Shown: piece by piece, positions 44,888-54,905 of the stretch
How the letters are laid out: each line of letters starts with the position of its first letter
How positions within the stretch are numbered: position 1 is the stretch's first letter
Origin: Cristatella mucedo
Lineage: Eukaryota; Bryozoa; Phylactolaemata; Cristatellidae
Length of the DNA: 64,000 nucleotides
Assembly: GCA_009760855.2 (NCBI GenBank)
Contig: WPIO01000015.1
Span: forward strand, 389,001 to 453,000
Reading direction: 5' to 3'
Made by a program: the position numbers and the translations under genes
The notes under the pieces: generated by a model
Databases searched by the model: none
What the model was told of the DNA's origin: nothing
What the model saw: only the letters and a program-made list of their open reading frames with translations

Positions 44888-46394
44888 CCAACTGACTCTA
44901 TCACTGACTGCAACACCTGAGGTCCTATCTTAATTAGAGATTTCAGCCCACAATCGTCAAAGGTCAGAGCTCGTTCAGCAAGCCTGTGAAATATTCAGCC
45001 TATTCACAGGTTTGCCTAGGATGCAGGGACTCAAAAATGTGTGTGGGTGTCCTGCACGTCTGCACTCACGTAGTTCGTTTCACAGGAGAGATGTTTTCTG
45101 GTCCTCGCTGAAAGAATGGCTAATTGTGACAGCTTGGCACCAAATTATTTTTAATCTTAACGTACGTAACCAAAAGTTGGAGGCAGGATAAAACGTTTCG
45201 TGTATTGCTAAGTTGGTAGAACTAGTGACGGGTAGATATTTCTGGATCTTTTATTGCTCGATGCAAAACAACTTGATTGTTTGGTCACATAGCAGACTGG
45301 CACTAGTCTCTCAGTATTTTGAAATTATTCCGCGTTTAAAGTCCGATATAGGACAAATTTTCTGCATTTTTAATGTCCCTCATCCAAACGCATTCTGAGC
45401 TATAGACAGGTAGCAGATTAAACACCACTGTACCCCCCCCCCCATCAAGCCCTCTCTGCCTCTCACGAAGTCAAACTCTCTCAATTATCTCCCATCGTAT
45501 ATTACTGCCGTTCGCACTTTAGCGAAAGCGGACTTTATCAAATTTAATTGCGGCAAGATCAGCTTACTGGTTAAGGGAAAACCTAGCGTTAACCTGAATT
45601 CGGACAGTTTATTACACATTTCGTGGAGGAATGTGAATATTTTCAATTACAAGGCCGGAGGCCTGATATTTCCCTGAAGTTGGCAATGGACCCTCTGGTG
45701 CAGCCTTTATAGTCATCTGCCTTTTGTGATTTTACAGTGGATGAGCCAGATGTAATTTACCTACAGCTCGTAAGAATAACCCGAAGCCTGCATTTCCAAT
45801 GAATCCTGCCAAAACTTATAGATGAGTCGTGGGTAGGCAGTGAATAAAGAAGTATATGCAGTCATAGCATCGAAGTGGATACGACTACAATTGAAGATCA
45901 AGAAAATCCGTACAATACACGGAGAGCGGCTATGTACCGGTGACAGCAGCATTTCACTTACGTGCGATCCTCAGAAAGACGGCGATCCGTCGCATTACCC
46001 GAAAGTGACCATCTTGCGATCCCGGTCCGGTGAGCAGGAGCCGGTTGGATATTGTCTTTTAAAAAAGCAATGGTACCTTGAAGCTCGTTTTCGTTGTCTT
46101 CGGGCAAACGAGCCAGGGCCATGGCTCGTTAGAATTTGCCTTGTCCGAACTTTGGTAGCAACTGCTGACCAGCTTTATATAGACTTTCTAATTCTGGGAG
46201 ACTCGAAATGACCACTGGGATAACCCAGCTTGTGTTCCTGTCTGACTCGGGACAACCACTGGGGAAACCCAGTCTCAGTTCTGATTTCTGGAACAACATA
46301 CCACGAACGCTTCGACTGTTGGTCACTCTTATAGAGCATCGTTCCAGCTACAGCTAGTACGCTGTCGTGCTATGGGCACTATGCTGATAGCAGC
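44888..46394. other. mostly unassigned; weak L2 relic at 45410-45660
   Basis: 45410-45660 has a decayed family A stretch (CCTCTCACGAAGTCAAACTC, CTCAATTATC, GGTTAAGGGAAAACCTAGCG). A 123-codon plus-strand frame at 45840-46211 has no recognised domain. A near-tandem duplication (ACCACTGGG[GA][AT]AACCCAG) lies at about 46211-46275. Confidence 0.4.
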
Positions 46395-46680
46395 TGCTAT
46401 GGGCATAGTGCCCATTGCAAGACTACACCATTTGCTATGGGCATAGTGCCCACAGCAAAACGATGGGCTTCTCCGGTCGATATACTTATCAAAAGTTAAA
46501 TTCAAAAACTATTTTACATTTATAAATAATAGTACGTACTTCTAAAGGTAAGTAATTCTTTTAAGAAGCACATACAAGCAGGCCTCAAAATCTAGGAAGC
46601 TGCTGAATACCTTTGCAAAACGGCATCAACTGGAGACCAGAATGGGTGCGTTATGGACTTGAGAGAAGGTTGGTTAATTT
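46395..46680. repeat. left arm of a long inverted repeat; palindromic GGGCATAGTGCCC
   Basis: About 245 bp (46433-46677) are the near-identical reverse complement of 50664-50912. The outer end carries short palindromes built on GCTATGGGCATAGTGCCCA, repeated twice within 60 bp, which look like terminal repeats of a MITE. Confidence 0.85.
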
Positions 46681-46949
46681 TTTACATGTTCTCGCCTCCT
46701 GACGTAGAGCTCTCTAACATGCATTCGTGTTCGCTGCAAAATTCTTCCGAAAACCGAAGTTCTTGCGGATATCGTATACGGAAACGATACAGCTACGACT
46801 TGTTTAAAGTTATTCTGATTGTGTTTTGACCGTAGCACATAAGAAACTACGTGCCTATGGATATCTAAACGCTTATCGCTTCGGGCCGCTGGGTCTCCCA
46901 CATTAGTGGCTGCCTTAGCGATGCTGGTGGCTGCCTTAGCTACACCTTA
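46681..46949. other. unassigned sequence left of the L2
   Basis: No feature beyond a minus-strand 75-codon frame. GTGGCTGCCTTAGC is repeated around 46905-46975. Confidence 0.35.
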
Positions 46950-47455
46950 TCTACGCCAATGGCTGCCTTAGCAACGCTGGCTGCTAGTAACCTGCATGTT
47001 AGTTATGATCGTCAGCAGCAGTTATCACTTCGTCATCGTAGATCAAATGCATTCCTAGATATTAATTTTGTTGCTAAGATTCATGAAGTATGCATTGAAA
47101 AAAGAACAGCACCCAGTAACTACCGCGGTGGGCAGAACCGCCAGGTCAGAGGTCACTCGTTGGGCTGGAACTGGGACCCCACATGCTTCACTGCGAATCT
47201 CTCTAACTTAGTGGTCATCAGGCCTGTTGTAACTCCATCGGCCATTAACGCTTGCCTTTGGAATCCTAGCTCAATGTGCAATAAACCTCTGGTAATAACC
47301 ACCTTATTTCTGAAAATGGTATCGACCTGCTCGTCCTAACTGAAACTTGGCTAAAATCGATAAACTGCCGGACAATTAAAGATGATACCCCGTCTGGTTT
47401 CTCGTTCTTTCACACCCCTAGATCAATCAAAACCGGAGGTGGAGTTGCTATTGTC

Positions 47456-48124
47456 GTGCTCTCGAAATTCAACTTCAAGCCATTTGCAGTACCCTCGAAG
47501 CAGTCTTTTGAATCGATTGTCTTGGTCTCATCCGAAAACAAGCTACCGATAGTGGCAGTAGTCTATCGCCCACCAGGTACCAAATCCTGCTTTATCTCAG
47601 ATTTCTCCGATCTCATTTCCATTCTGTGTGCAAGAAACCGATCCTTCCACGTAATGGGTGATTTCAACGTTCACTTTGATAACTTATCTGACGCTTTCAG
47701 CACCGAATTTCGTGCATTGACTGACTCATTGTCTCTTGTGGCTCATATGCATGGCCCTACGCACATCAAGGGCCACACACTCAACCACATTTTCTCATAC
47801 AACTGCACTTTGTCATCACCAATTATTACCAAATCCTGCTTATCTGACCACATGCAGATCTCATTCAATCTACAGTGTGTGCCCACATCATCCTCTAAAA
47901 TAACCTGTGAATCGCGAAACCTCAAGACCCTTGACATCGATGCTGTCTGTGCGAGAATATCTGCTTCACCTCTGCTGCTCAATCCTCCCTCCGATCTGTC
48001 ATCATTGGTAGATAGCTACAACACGACACTAGCTGACACGCTCGACGAGTTTGCACCTCTGACAAAGCGCACTGTACACCCCCGCCCAGATGGCCTATGG
48101 TTTACCACAGATCTATTAAACTAG
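47456..48124 (+). pseudogene. L2 ORF2 endonuclease domain, intact stretch
   Basis: An open 222-codon stretch of the LINE ORF2 containing the exonuclease/endonuclease/phosphatase fold motifs G-D-F-N-V-H and S-D-H. The upstream Glu motif (L-T-E-T-W) lies in the same domain but is separated by lesions. It is listed because it is the longest non-repeat open frame in the window; it is a transposon fragment and not a host gene. Confidence 0.85.
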
Positions 48125-49318
48125 CCAGGTCTACTAAGCGAAAGCTTAAAAAAGCATGCAAAAGATCTGGACCGACTGTCCATCGACAGGCATATGAAGA
48201 CTACTGTAAGTCGTACTAATCGATCCTAGCAAAGGCCAAGTCTAGCTTCTATAGGAACATTGTTGTATCCCAGATGCACAATCCAAGAATGTTGATGTCG
48301 ACGATCGACCATCTCCTCAACCCTCCCAGATTAGCTCCTTAACTGATGATCCTTGTGATGATCTAGCCGATCGCTTCTCTCGATTCTTCGTGCATAAGAT
48401 AGACAAGATCAGGGAGTCCATCCGTGCGATGACAACATCCCCCTAGAATGCTGTTCCCCGATTCCTGGCTGACCTCAATGTCTACATTTAAGCAGGTCAT
48501 TAGCGATCTAGTCCCGAAGTTCGTACACTAATCAAAGAAGACAACAAGTCCTCTGGACCCAATTCCCACTGCCCTGCTCCTACGTTGCATTGATCTGCTA
48601 CTGCCATGCATAACTAACATCATTAATATGTCATTAGCCTCAGGTCATGTCCCAGCACCTTTAAAAAAAAGCTGTAGTCAGGCCACTTCTCAAGAAAGCG
48701 CCACTAGTCCAAGAGAACTTGAGCAACTACTGCCCATTCTCTCTTCTACCATTCCTATCAAAGACACTGGAACGGGTCGTGGCGGACCGGTAGAACTCGT
48801 ATATCGAAACTTCTAACCTTGCTAGTAAGTTCCAGTCTGGCTTTAGAGCTAAACACTCCACAGAGTCAGCATTGCTTAGGGTATACAACGACCTACTTAG
48901 GAATACAGACATGGGTAGACTGTCTCTGCTTGTTTTGCTTGATCTTTTGGCAGCTTTTGCTACTATCGATCACAAAGTTCTTCTAGAGCGCCTATCATCT
49001 TGCCTGGGCATCACTGGCACAGCTCAGTGATGGTTCAGGTCCTATCTCAGTGGGAGACTCCAGAGTATTAACGTGAATGGACAAAGATCATTCGAGGTAC
49101 CTCTGAAATATGGGGTACCTCAGGGCTCCGTGCTAGGTCCGGTTCTATTCACGGTGTATACTCTCCCTCTTGCTGATGTGATTGCCAAGCACAATCTAGG
49201 CTTTCACTTCTATGCGGATGATACTCAGTTGTACCTTTGCTTTGATCCCTCCTAGCCTTCAAGCACCTCAAATTCTCTCAACTCACTTGCTGCATGTATT
49301 GATGACATCCAAACATGG

Positions 49319-49873
49319 ATGAGAGCAAATTTTCTAAAAGTAAACGATGACAAAACTAACTTACTAGTTATGGGCAAACCCAGTGTTATTCACAAATTGG
49401 AAAGGCTGACGCTCAAAATTGGCTCTGCCAGCATATCTCCAGTTGAATCAGCTCAAAACCTAGGTGTCATATTCCAAAGCGACCTCTCGTTAGACGACCA
49501 CATCAGCTCCACAGTCAAGTCTGCATACTTTCAGCTACGTATAATTGCTAAAATTTGGGCTTGTTTGGATAAGGATACCCCATCCAAGTTTGTCTATGCA
49601 TTTGTGACATCCTGCCTTGGCTTCTGTAACTCTCTGCTTGCTGGCCTACCGGCATATGCGATCAGGCAATTGCAGCTGGTGCAAAACTCCACAGCTAGAC
49701 TTGTCTGTCGTAAGGTTCACCGTTGCCACATCACACCACTTCTCGCCGACCTGCACTGGCTACCAGTCAAGCAACGGATTGACTTCAATGTGTTGTCGCT
49801 CACTTTTAGGTCACTTCATTCTTTTGCTCCAGCCCCACTCTCAGATCTACTCCCCCACCAGGCCAAGCATTAA
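49319..49873 (+). pseudogene. L2 ORF2 C-terminal (post-RT) domain, intact stretch
   Basis: A 184-codon open stretch downstream of the RT YADD block, with K-V-N-D-D-K-T-N-L-L-V-M-G, A-Q-N-L-G-V-I-F and L-A-D-L-H-W-L-P-V-K-Q-R, typical of the L2/CR1 C-terminus. It stops before the 3' UTR. Confidence 0.85.
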
Positions 49874-50293
49874 ACCACCATCTTTTCGGAATCCAACAGT
49901 CTACCGATACCTCGTACAAACCTCAAATCCTTTAGAGACCGTGCATTTAGTTCGTACGCTGCTTATGCCTGGAACTCCCTCCCGACCTGCGTCAGAACAT
50001 CCCCTGACTTGACCACATTTAAAAAGAACGTAAAACACACCTATTTATGACAGCATTTAGTGGGTCCCTGTGATTCGTCCTTCATGTGCTGAAGGGTGCT
50101 GACACTGTGCATGCTGCCACTAACCACATTTGCATGCTGATCCTATGCATGTCACCCATAACCATGTTATGCATATTGTTTGTTTATCAAGCATGATATT
50201 ACTCACCATTTAATTGCATTTGCCTTTGGAGAGATTGAGTTCTCTGAGGGCGCTTTATCAAGTGCATTATTATTATTATTATTATTATTATTA

Positions 50294-50659
50294 CATACTG
50301 CAGGTGTTGGGGTTGTGTAAATATACCGACGTATTTCAGAGTAATTTGCTTTCATTTGGTAGGCAGAAAAGCCGTTGCAAAGTCCCGTCATTACGGACGT
50401 TTAGCTTGATGGCTGAACCTGGATTCCGAATCACCAGCTTGGCAGCTGAATTATATTCAAGCCGCTATTGAAATAGCCTCTCTAGGCCAGTGCCTATTAG
50501 CTTATTAGCTTTAGTGTTTATTATTCGTAATCCAGGTTCAGCCCTCAAGCTCAACGCCCATAATCGCAGGGCTTGCAACGGCTTTTCTGCCTACCCATTG
50601 AAAGCGAGTTACTCTGAAATACGTAGTTGTATTTACACAATCCCAACATCTGCGGTATG
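50294..50659. mobile_element. foldback element, 137-bp imperfect inverted repeats
   Basis: Left arm 50294-50431 and right arm 50523-50659 are reverse complements with scattered mismatches (CATACTGCAGGTGTTGGGG against CCCAACATCTGCGGTATG; GGCAGAAAAGCCGTTGCAA against TTGCAACGGCTTTTCTGCC). The spacer is 91 bp. It abuts the L2 (ATT)n tail and has no open frame, so it is a MITE/foldback-type non-autonomous element. Confidence 0.8.
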
Positions 50660-50930
50660 TCAGCAATTAACCGACCTTCTCGTAAGTCCATAACGCACCC
50701 ATTCTGGTCTCCACTTGATGCCATTTTGCAACAGTATTCAGCAGCTTCCTGGATTTTGAGGCCTGCTTGTATGTGCTTCTTAAAAGAATTACTTACCTTT
50801 AGAAGTACGTACTATTATTTATAAATGTAAAATAGTTTTTAATTCACCTTCACCTTGATAAGTATATCGACTGGAGAAGCCCATCGTTTTGCTGTGGGCA
50901 CTATGCCAATAGCAGGACGGCGCATTAGCT
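50660..50930. repeat. right arm of the long inverted repeat
   Basis: Reverse complement of 46433-46677 at about 95% identity by eye, ending at GTTTTGCTGTGGGCACTATG. Together the arms bracket the L2 and the foldback element. Confidence 0.85.
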
Positions 50931-50989
50931 GTAACTCCTGTAAGATAAGAGCAAAACGTGGGTGGCCTGTTCCAATGAAAATGACGCTT

Positions 50990-51300
50990 CGCCTCACGAC
51001 CCCGTCAGCTTTGTAGGCAAGTCTGCCTACTTTCTGCTACATAGCATTGCAAAACATTCGTACCAGCTCAGACTGGTATATCGCATTCCCGTTGATCCAT
51101 GCGTTTTCTAGATCCACGTCTTGAATTCGGAAACTCACTACTCGCTGGTCTTACGATCTATGCAGAAAGGCCCTGATCGTTGGCACGAAACTCGGTTGCC
51201 GGAGCTGCTTGCTCTGCCGTTGCAGGCTATGATCGAGGAGAGCTTGAGTCGTCTAGCTCAGCTCCTATTCAGCCACGTTGCTAGGCTGACAAGCGTCCAC
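50990..51300 (+). mobile_element. L2 (family A) C-terminal fragment
   Basis: Follows family A from AGTCTGCCTACTTTCTGCTAC through GAAACTCACTACTCGCTGGTC and TTGGCACGAAACTCGGTTGC, then fades. Non-coding. Confidence 0.6.
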
Positions 51301-51429
51301 TAACGTCATTTCAGCTAGTCTTTTGTGTTTAGCTGGTGCTGCAGGCGAAAATGCGTTTGACGGCTTTCTGCACAGTGCCTCCATCTAGCAGCTGGACACA
51401 CCATCGGAATCGCTCAGACGAGCATTTGC

Positions 51430-51660
51430 TTAGTTAATCTGCTTGTTCATGCCGGTAGAGTATTGCTTCTGCTGCTTCTGCTGCTGCTGGCTGCTGCTAC
51501 TGTCGCCAGTTAAAAGGACCACGGGAGTATTGGTAGCAGCAGCAGTGCTACTGGCAAAATCGTCTCCATCACTAGACAGCCAGGATGACGAACTTTTTTT
51601 GAAGCTGGGTTTGTGAGCCAACATCACATCAGAATTGCCAATCCTAGCCAAATATTTAGC
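51430..51660 (-). CDS. candidate terminal exon, unknown protein
   Basis: On the minus strand an acceptor-like GATTGCCATTCCTGCAG is followed by an open frame of about 76 codons reading K-Y-L-A-R-I-G-N-S-D-V-M-L-A-H-K-P-S-F-K. It continues with a Ser/Asp-rich part (S-S-S-S-W-L-S-S-D-G-D-D), an S-S-S-S-Q-Q-Q-Q-K-Q-Q-K tract and a TAA stop. The frame is closed by TAG just upstream of the acceptor, as expected at an intron-exon border. Composition (charged, low-complexity tail) is unlike the surrounding LINE relics. No family recognised and no upstream exon found, so chance remains possible. Confidence 0.3.
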   Translation of the reverse strand, partial: AKYLARIGNSDVMLAHKPSFKKSSSSWLSSDGDDFASSTAAATNTPVVLLTGDSSSSQQQQKQQKQYSTGMNKQIN

Positions 51661-51701
51661 TGCAGGAATGGCAATCGTCTATTACTCCTAAAGCATGATA
51701 T

Positions 51702-51711
51702 ATGTATATTC

Positions 51712-51765
<54 letters not shown>

Positions 51766-51845
51766 GAGTAGATATTTGTATATTCTCCCTATCCCTCTAT
51801 ATATATATATATATATATATATTTATTTATTTATTTATATATATT
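51702..51845. repeat. (TA)n microsatellites
   Basis: Two TA runs, about 51714-51760 and 51799-51845, the second grading into (TTTA)n. Confidence 0.95.
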
Positions 51846-52000
51846 CTTCAGTGACGCCGGTTGGTTGGTAAGGTTTAAAGTTTTGCTAGCAGATCGAGGA
51901 AATCACAACCAGTGCTTAACATGCAGGCACGAGTAGTACTTGGCTTGACAGAAATTGGGCAAGCTGTTCGTACGTATCGAGCGCACGGCACATGGTACAC

Positions 52001-52003
<3 letters not shown>

Positions 52004-52084
<81 letters not shown>
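52004..52084. repeat. (CA)n microsatellite
   Basis: About 40 uninterrupted CA units. The Cys-Val and Thr-His frames across it are repeat read-through. Confidence 0.97.
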
Positions 52085-52086
<2 letters not shown>

Positions 52087-52969
52087 GGCGCGCACGCACG
52101 CATGCCCGTGGCTGTGGGCTTTTATTACTTCAATATACCCACAGTCCTATAGAGAGTGGTACATGAAAGTGTGTGAGCCTATCTAGGCTTCGAGCTTTCA
52201 AGTGGCAGAATTTAATTTCTGCTTAAGCAAAGCACAGTCGTCGACTGGGCTTGGTCGCGTGATGCTCGGTGTGCCGATCTGCTATCAGATCTCTCTCCGG
52301 GTCTTCCTCCTGTATAGCTGGACTCCAGTATCAGATATCGTGACTCAGGTTTCCACTGTTGTATGAAAGATAAAGGTTGCTGTATGACATCCACGAGGAC
52401 ACTACTGACAAAGAATGAATGGGCTCTTCTGGCGCATGTAATGGCTATGATCGAGAAGTAAGACTGTAGGTAAAACTCGATAAGCTTATCGGAAGATGTT
52501 GCTCCTCACTTATAGCTGAGAAACGTCACCTTAAGCACACACAGAATTTAGCTTAAATAACAAACCACCACCTGAGCATAAATCAAACAAATTTGGTTCA
52601 CAAACTCTAACAAAATTGAGCTGGCTGAAATTGTTAACTCTATCTGCTGCTTAAGCTGCAACCTATGGATTTTAATTATTATCAATTCTAATAACCATTA
52701 TCATTCGTTGCAGGCATGAAGGGGATACATTTTAAAGTATCACTTGCTAAGGGATCTTCGTGGGTTTTTTTTGAGGAACAACTGAACGCCGACCCAGACC
52801 TTGCCGTCCTAGTGGTTCAATTCACGGCCTTGTGACCTAGAGACTAGATTGCTGCAATTCCTCTTATAGTTATATTGTTTTTTTATCTATATTATTATTG
52901 TTATTTTTATTGTTTATCTATGTTATCTATTTATATTATATATATTTTATTTAGGATTCTGGCCGTTCC
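52085..52969. other. unassigned sequence
   Basis: No gene seen. A tRNA-like GTGGTTCAATTC occurs at about 52813, but no partner box A or known SINE body follows. 52870-52960 is a TTAT-rich low-complexity stretch. Confidence 0.4.
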
Positions 52970-53330
52970 CTTTAATCATCAGCGTATGCTGCAAAACTCG
53001 ACAGCTCATCTGGCCAGTAAGCGTAGTTGCCACTTTATTCCGAGCTTTAATGGCTCCCTATCAAGCATCGAATCACCTTCAAGATCTCGTATCTGACGTA
53101 CAGGTAACTTGCACGAGCCTACCTGTCTGACATCCTTACTCCTTTACTGAGCTCTCGCACCACCACCCACCTCTTGGCATTCAGTCAAATCGCCATGTCT
53201 CCCTCTAAGTTTACATTCTTTGGGGATTGGGTATTCAGTTGTGCCAAATGTCTGGATCTCCCGACCTCGTGCTTTTTGTTACCATCTACTATGACACTTT
53301 GCATCCTTTCATCATCAGATGAGTAAGCAT
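52970..53330 (+). mobile_element. old L2 C-terminal fragment
   Basis: CTGCAAAACTCGACAGCTCATC, TTATTCCGAGCTTTAATGGCTC and CCTACCTGTCTGACATCCTTAC, then GGATCTCCCGACCTC, correspond to the L-Q-N-S-T-A-R-L and post-RT blocks of family A or a relative. Strongly diverged, no tail. Confidence 0.55.
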
Positions 53331-53433
53331 GTATTCTGCGCACCTTTCACTGCACTCTAGTGTATTTGCTCCTTTCCTTTGTTGTATTGTGCTTTGCACG
53401 CTGAACGGTGCAATATCTATGGGTCTACATAAA

Positions 53434-53612
53434 TGTTTCTCAATCTTCCTAGCGCCTCGACCGCTTAATAAAGCTCTTCATGTTGTGGCGACCACAACCA
53501 TAAAATTATTTTCTTTGCTTCTTCATAACTGCAATGTTGCTACTATGAATTGCAATGTGAATATCTGAAATGCAGGATATGTATTCCATATATTCTACAA
53601 GCTAACGGACAA
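53434..53612 (+). mobile_element. SPIN-like hAT fragment (left end and internal)
   Basis: Begins GTTTCTCAATCTTCCTAGCGC, then CTCTTCATGTTGTGGCGACC, ACAACCATAAAATTATTTTC, CTTCATAACTGCAATGTTGC and AATATCTGAAATGCAGGATA. This order and wording match my recollection of the SPIN left-end interior in forward orientation. The right end is missing. It differs from 12021-12211, which keeps both termini but lacks this interior. Confidence 0.8.
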
Positions 53613-54759
53613 CCTCCGAGCGCGACCATTCCGGAGGCGAGGCTGCTCAAGTTCTAATCAATTTCAAATTATAAGTATTTAATTTACTCTCGGTTATTGA
53701 TTCTCTTCGAGCTAGTCATAAAGTATACGAGTCATGATTGAGTTCTCTTCGGGCGAAATACAAATAGCTTATTTGTACTATCGAGTCGGCGACTGTTTCC
53801 GATGCCATCCAATCCATTAATTCTCTCAGGTGCTTATTAGGTTAATGCAATCCTGTAAATTTTAAGTTTGTCTCTCAATTAGCAATCCTGACTCGGCATC
53901 TGTACTTGTTAAGTGCTCAGAAGCCGCAATCAGAATGACCGCCACGGTTAGCACTTGCACAACAAATTCGTGGAATCTAGACCATTCGCAGTACAAAATC
54001 CGTTTCGGCACGATGTACTGAAACCAATGAAAGGCTTGATAGGTATGGCATTTGGATAGGCTGCCAAAGGTCAAGCAGCGGCACTGACGAGGAATAGTGG
54101 TTTTTCATTTTGCAGGTTGTTTCACTGCATCCAGATTTGGTAAAATTGATGGAGTTGTTCTGGCTAATGCAATGGACTTTTTCTACTTCAGCCACCCACC
54201 AAGCACTTCCCATTCGTTCCCCCAACATACACAATACTAAATATTTATCATACCGAAACAATGTAGGTTGATAGCGATAATGAGCAGGAGGCTAGTATAA
54301 AAAATCAAGCTGCCTAGTGTGGTAACATGTAACCCAATAAATTGTCATTGCTCTTTTATACTCTTATTCTTGATCATTAATAACGGTCAGCTTTAAAACG
54401 TTAGAAATACCAATGTTTCGATTTAGCCGTTGAATATCATAGTAGAAAGGTCCCGTTGTAAATGCCTGCCACCAGGCAACTGCCCTGGTCAGTCTATGGA
54501 TAGGAGCTCTTAACTTTGATTAACAAGTAATTTGCCTCCACGCAGTTCATCCCATATTTCAATCCTGGATGGATTAATGTTTCAAGAGCATTGAGAAAAC
54601 CGAATTGAATTTCTGTTCGTGCTACAATTTCCTGTATTTTGGAATCCAGTAAATATTATCAATGGAACTATAGCTTTACCTTAGTTTGGTCTCGAGGCAA
54701 ATTTTAAATTTGCGGTCAATATCAAGTTTACAAGCTGATTTAGTAAGCTCTTTCGTATA
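53613..54759. other. unassigned sequence
   Basis: Only chance-level frames; no repeat recognised. Confidence 0.4.
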
Positions 54760-54905
54760 GCGACAGACGAGCCATTACGGCTATCACGACCGCTTGCAGC
54801 GGCGATAAAGAATCACCCACCGTAGTATTCAAACCCAAGACCACGGGACCGAGGTCGTGAAAAGCAGCCACTTTACCTAGTGGGTCATCACGGTTTACCA
54901 AAGTT
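54760..54905 (-). mobile_element. tRNA-derived SINE (family S)
   Basis: Reverse orientation: GAGCCATTACGGCTATCACG, ACCGCTTGCAGCGGCGATAA, a decayed box B complement (GTATTCAAACCC) and head GGACCGAGGTCGTGAAAAGC, CCTAGTGGGTCATCACGG. Confidence 0.8.

Larger units (their letters stand above)
46950..50293 (+). mobile_element. L2-clade LINE (family A), near full length, inactive
   Basis: The most complete LINE here, about 3.3 kb, and the reference for family A. In order: an apurinic-type endonuclease from about 47240 with A-C-L-W-N-P-S-S-M-C-N-K, L-T-E-T-W-L-K (catalytic Glu), V-V-Y-R-P-P-G, M-G-D-F-N-V-H and L-S-D-H; a linker; RT with [26 protein letters not shown] and [12 protein letters not shown]; and a C-terminal domain with H-I-T-P-L-L-A-D-L-H-W-L-P-V-K-Q-R. 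The 3' UTR ends in the GAGTTCTCTGAGGGCGCTTT hairpin and (ATT)9. The encoded ORF2 would nick target DNA and reverse-transcribe its RNA. At least one frameshift (about 47310) and many stops in the linker and RT make it dead. The longest intact piece is the endonuclease (222 codons, 47456-48124). No ORF1 is visible and the 5' end is uncertain. Confidence 0.93.

Noticed and set aside
45738-45769. Plus-strand 32-nt exon-like block (TTTTACAG ... GTAAGA)
   Set aside because: Open and well bordered, but isolated, on the opposite strand to the other candidates, and with no homologous partner in the window.
47456-49873. Endonuclease/RT frames as host enzymes
   Set aside because: They are parts of an L2 LINE with its diagnostic 3' end, and the reading frame is broken between them.
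51875-52186. Cys-Val and Thr-His rich small ORFs
   Set aside because: Products of the (CA)n microsatellite.
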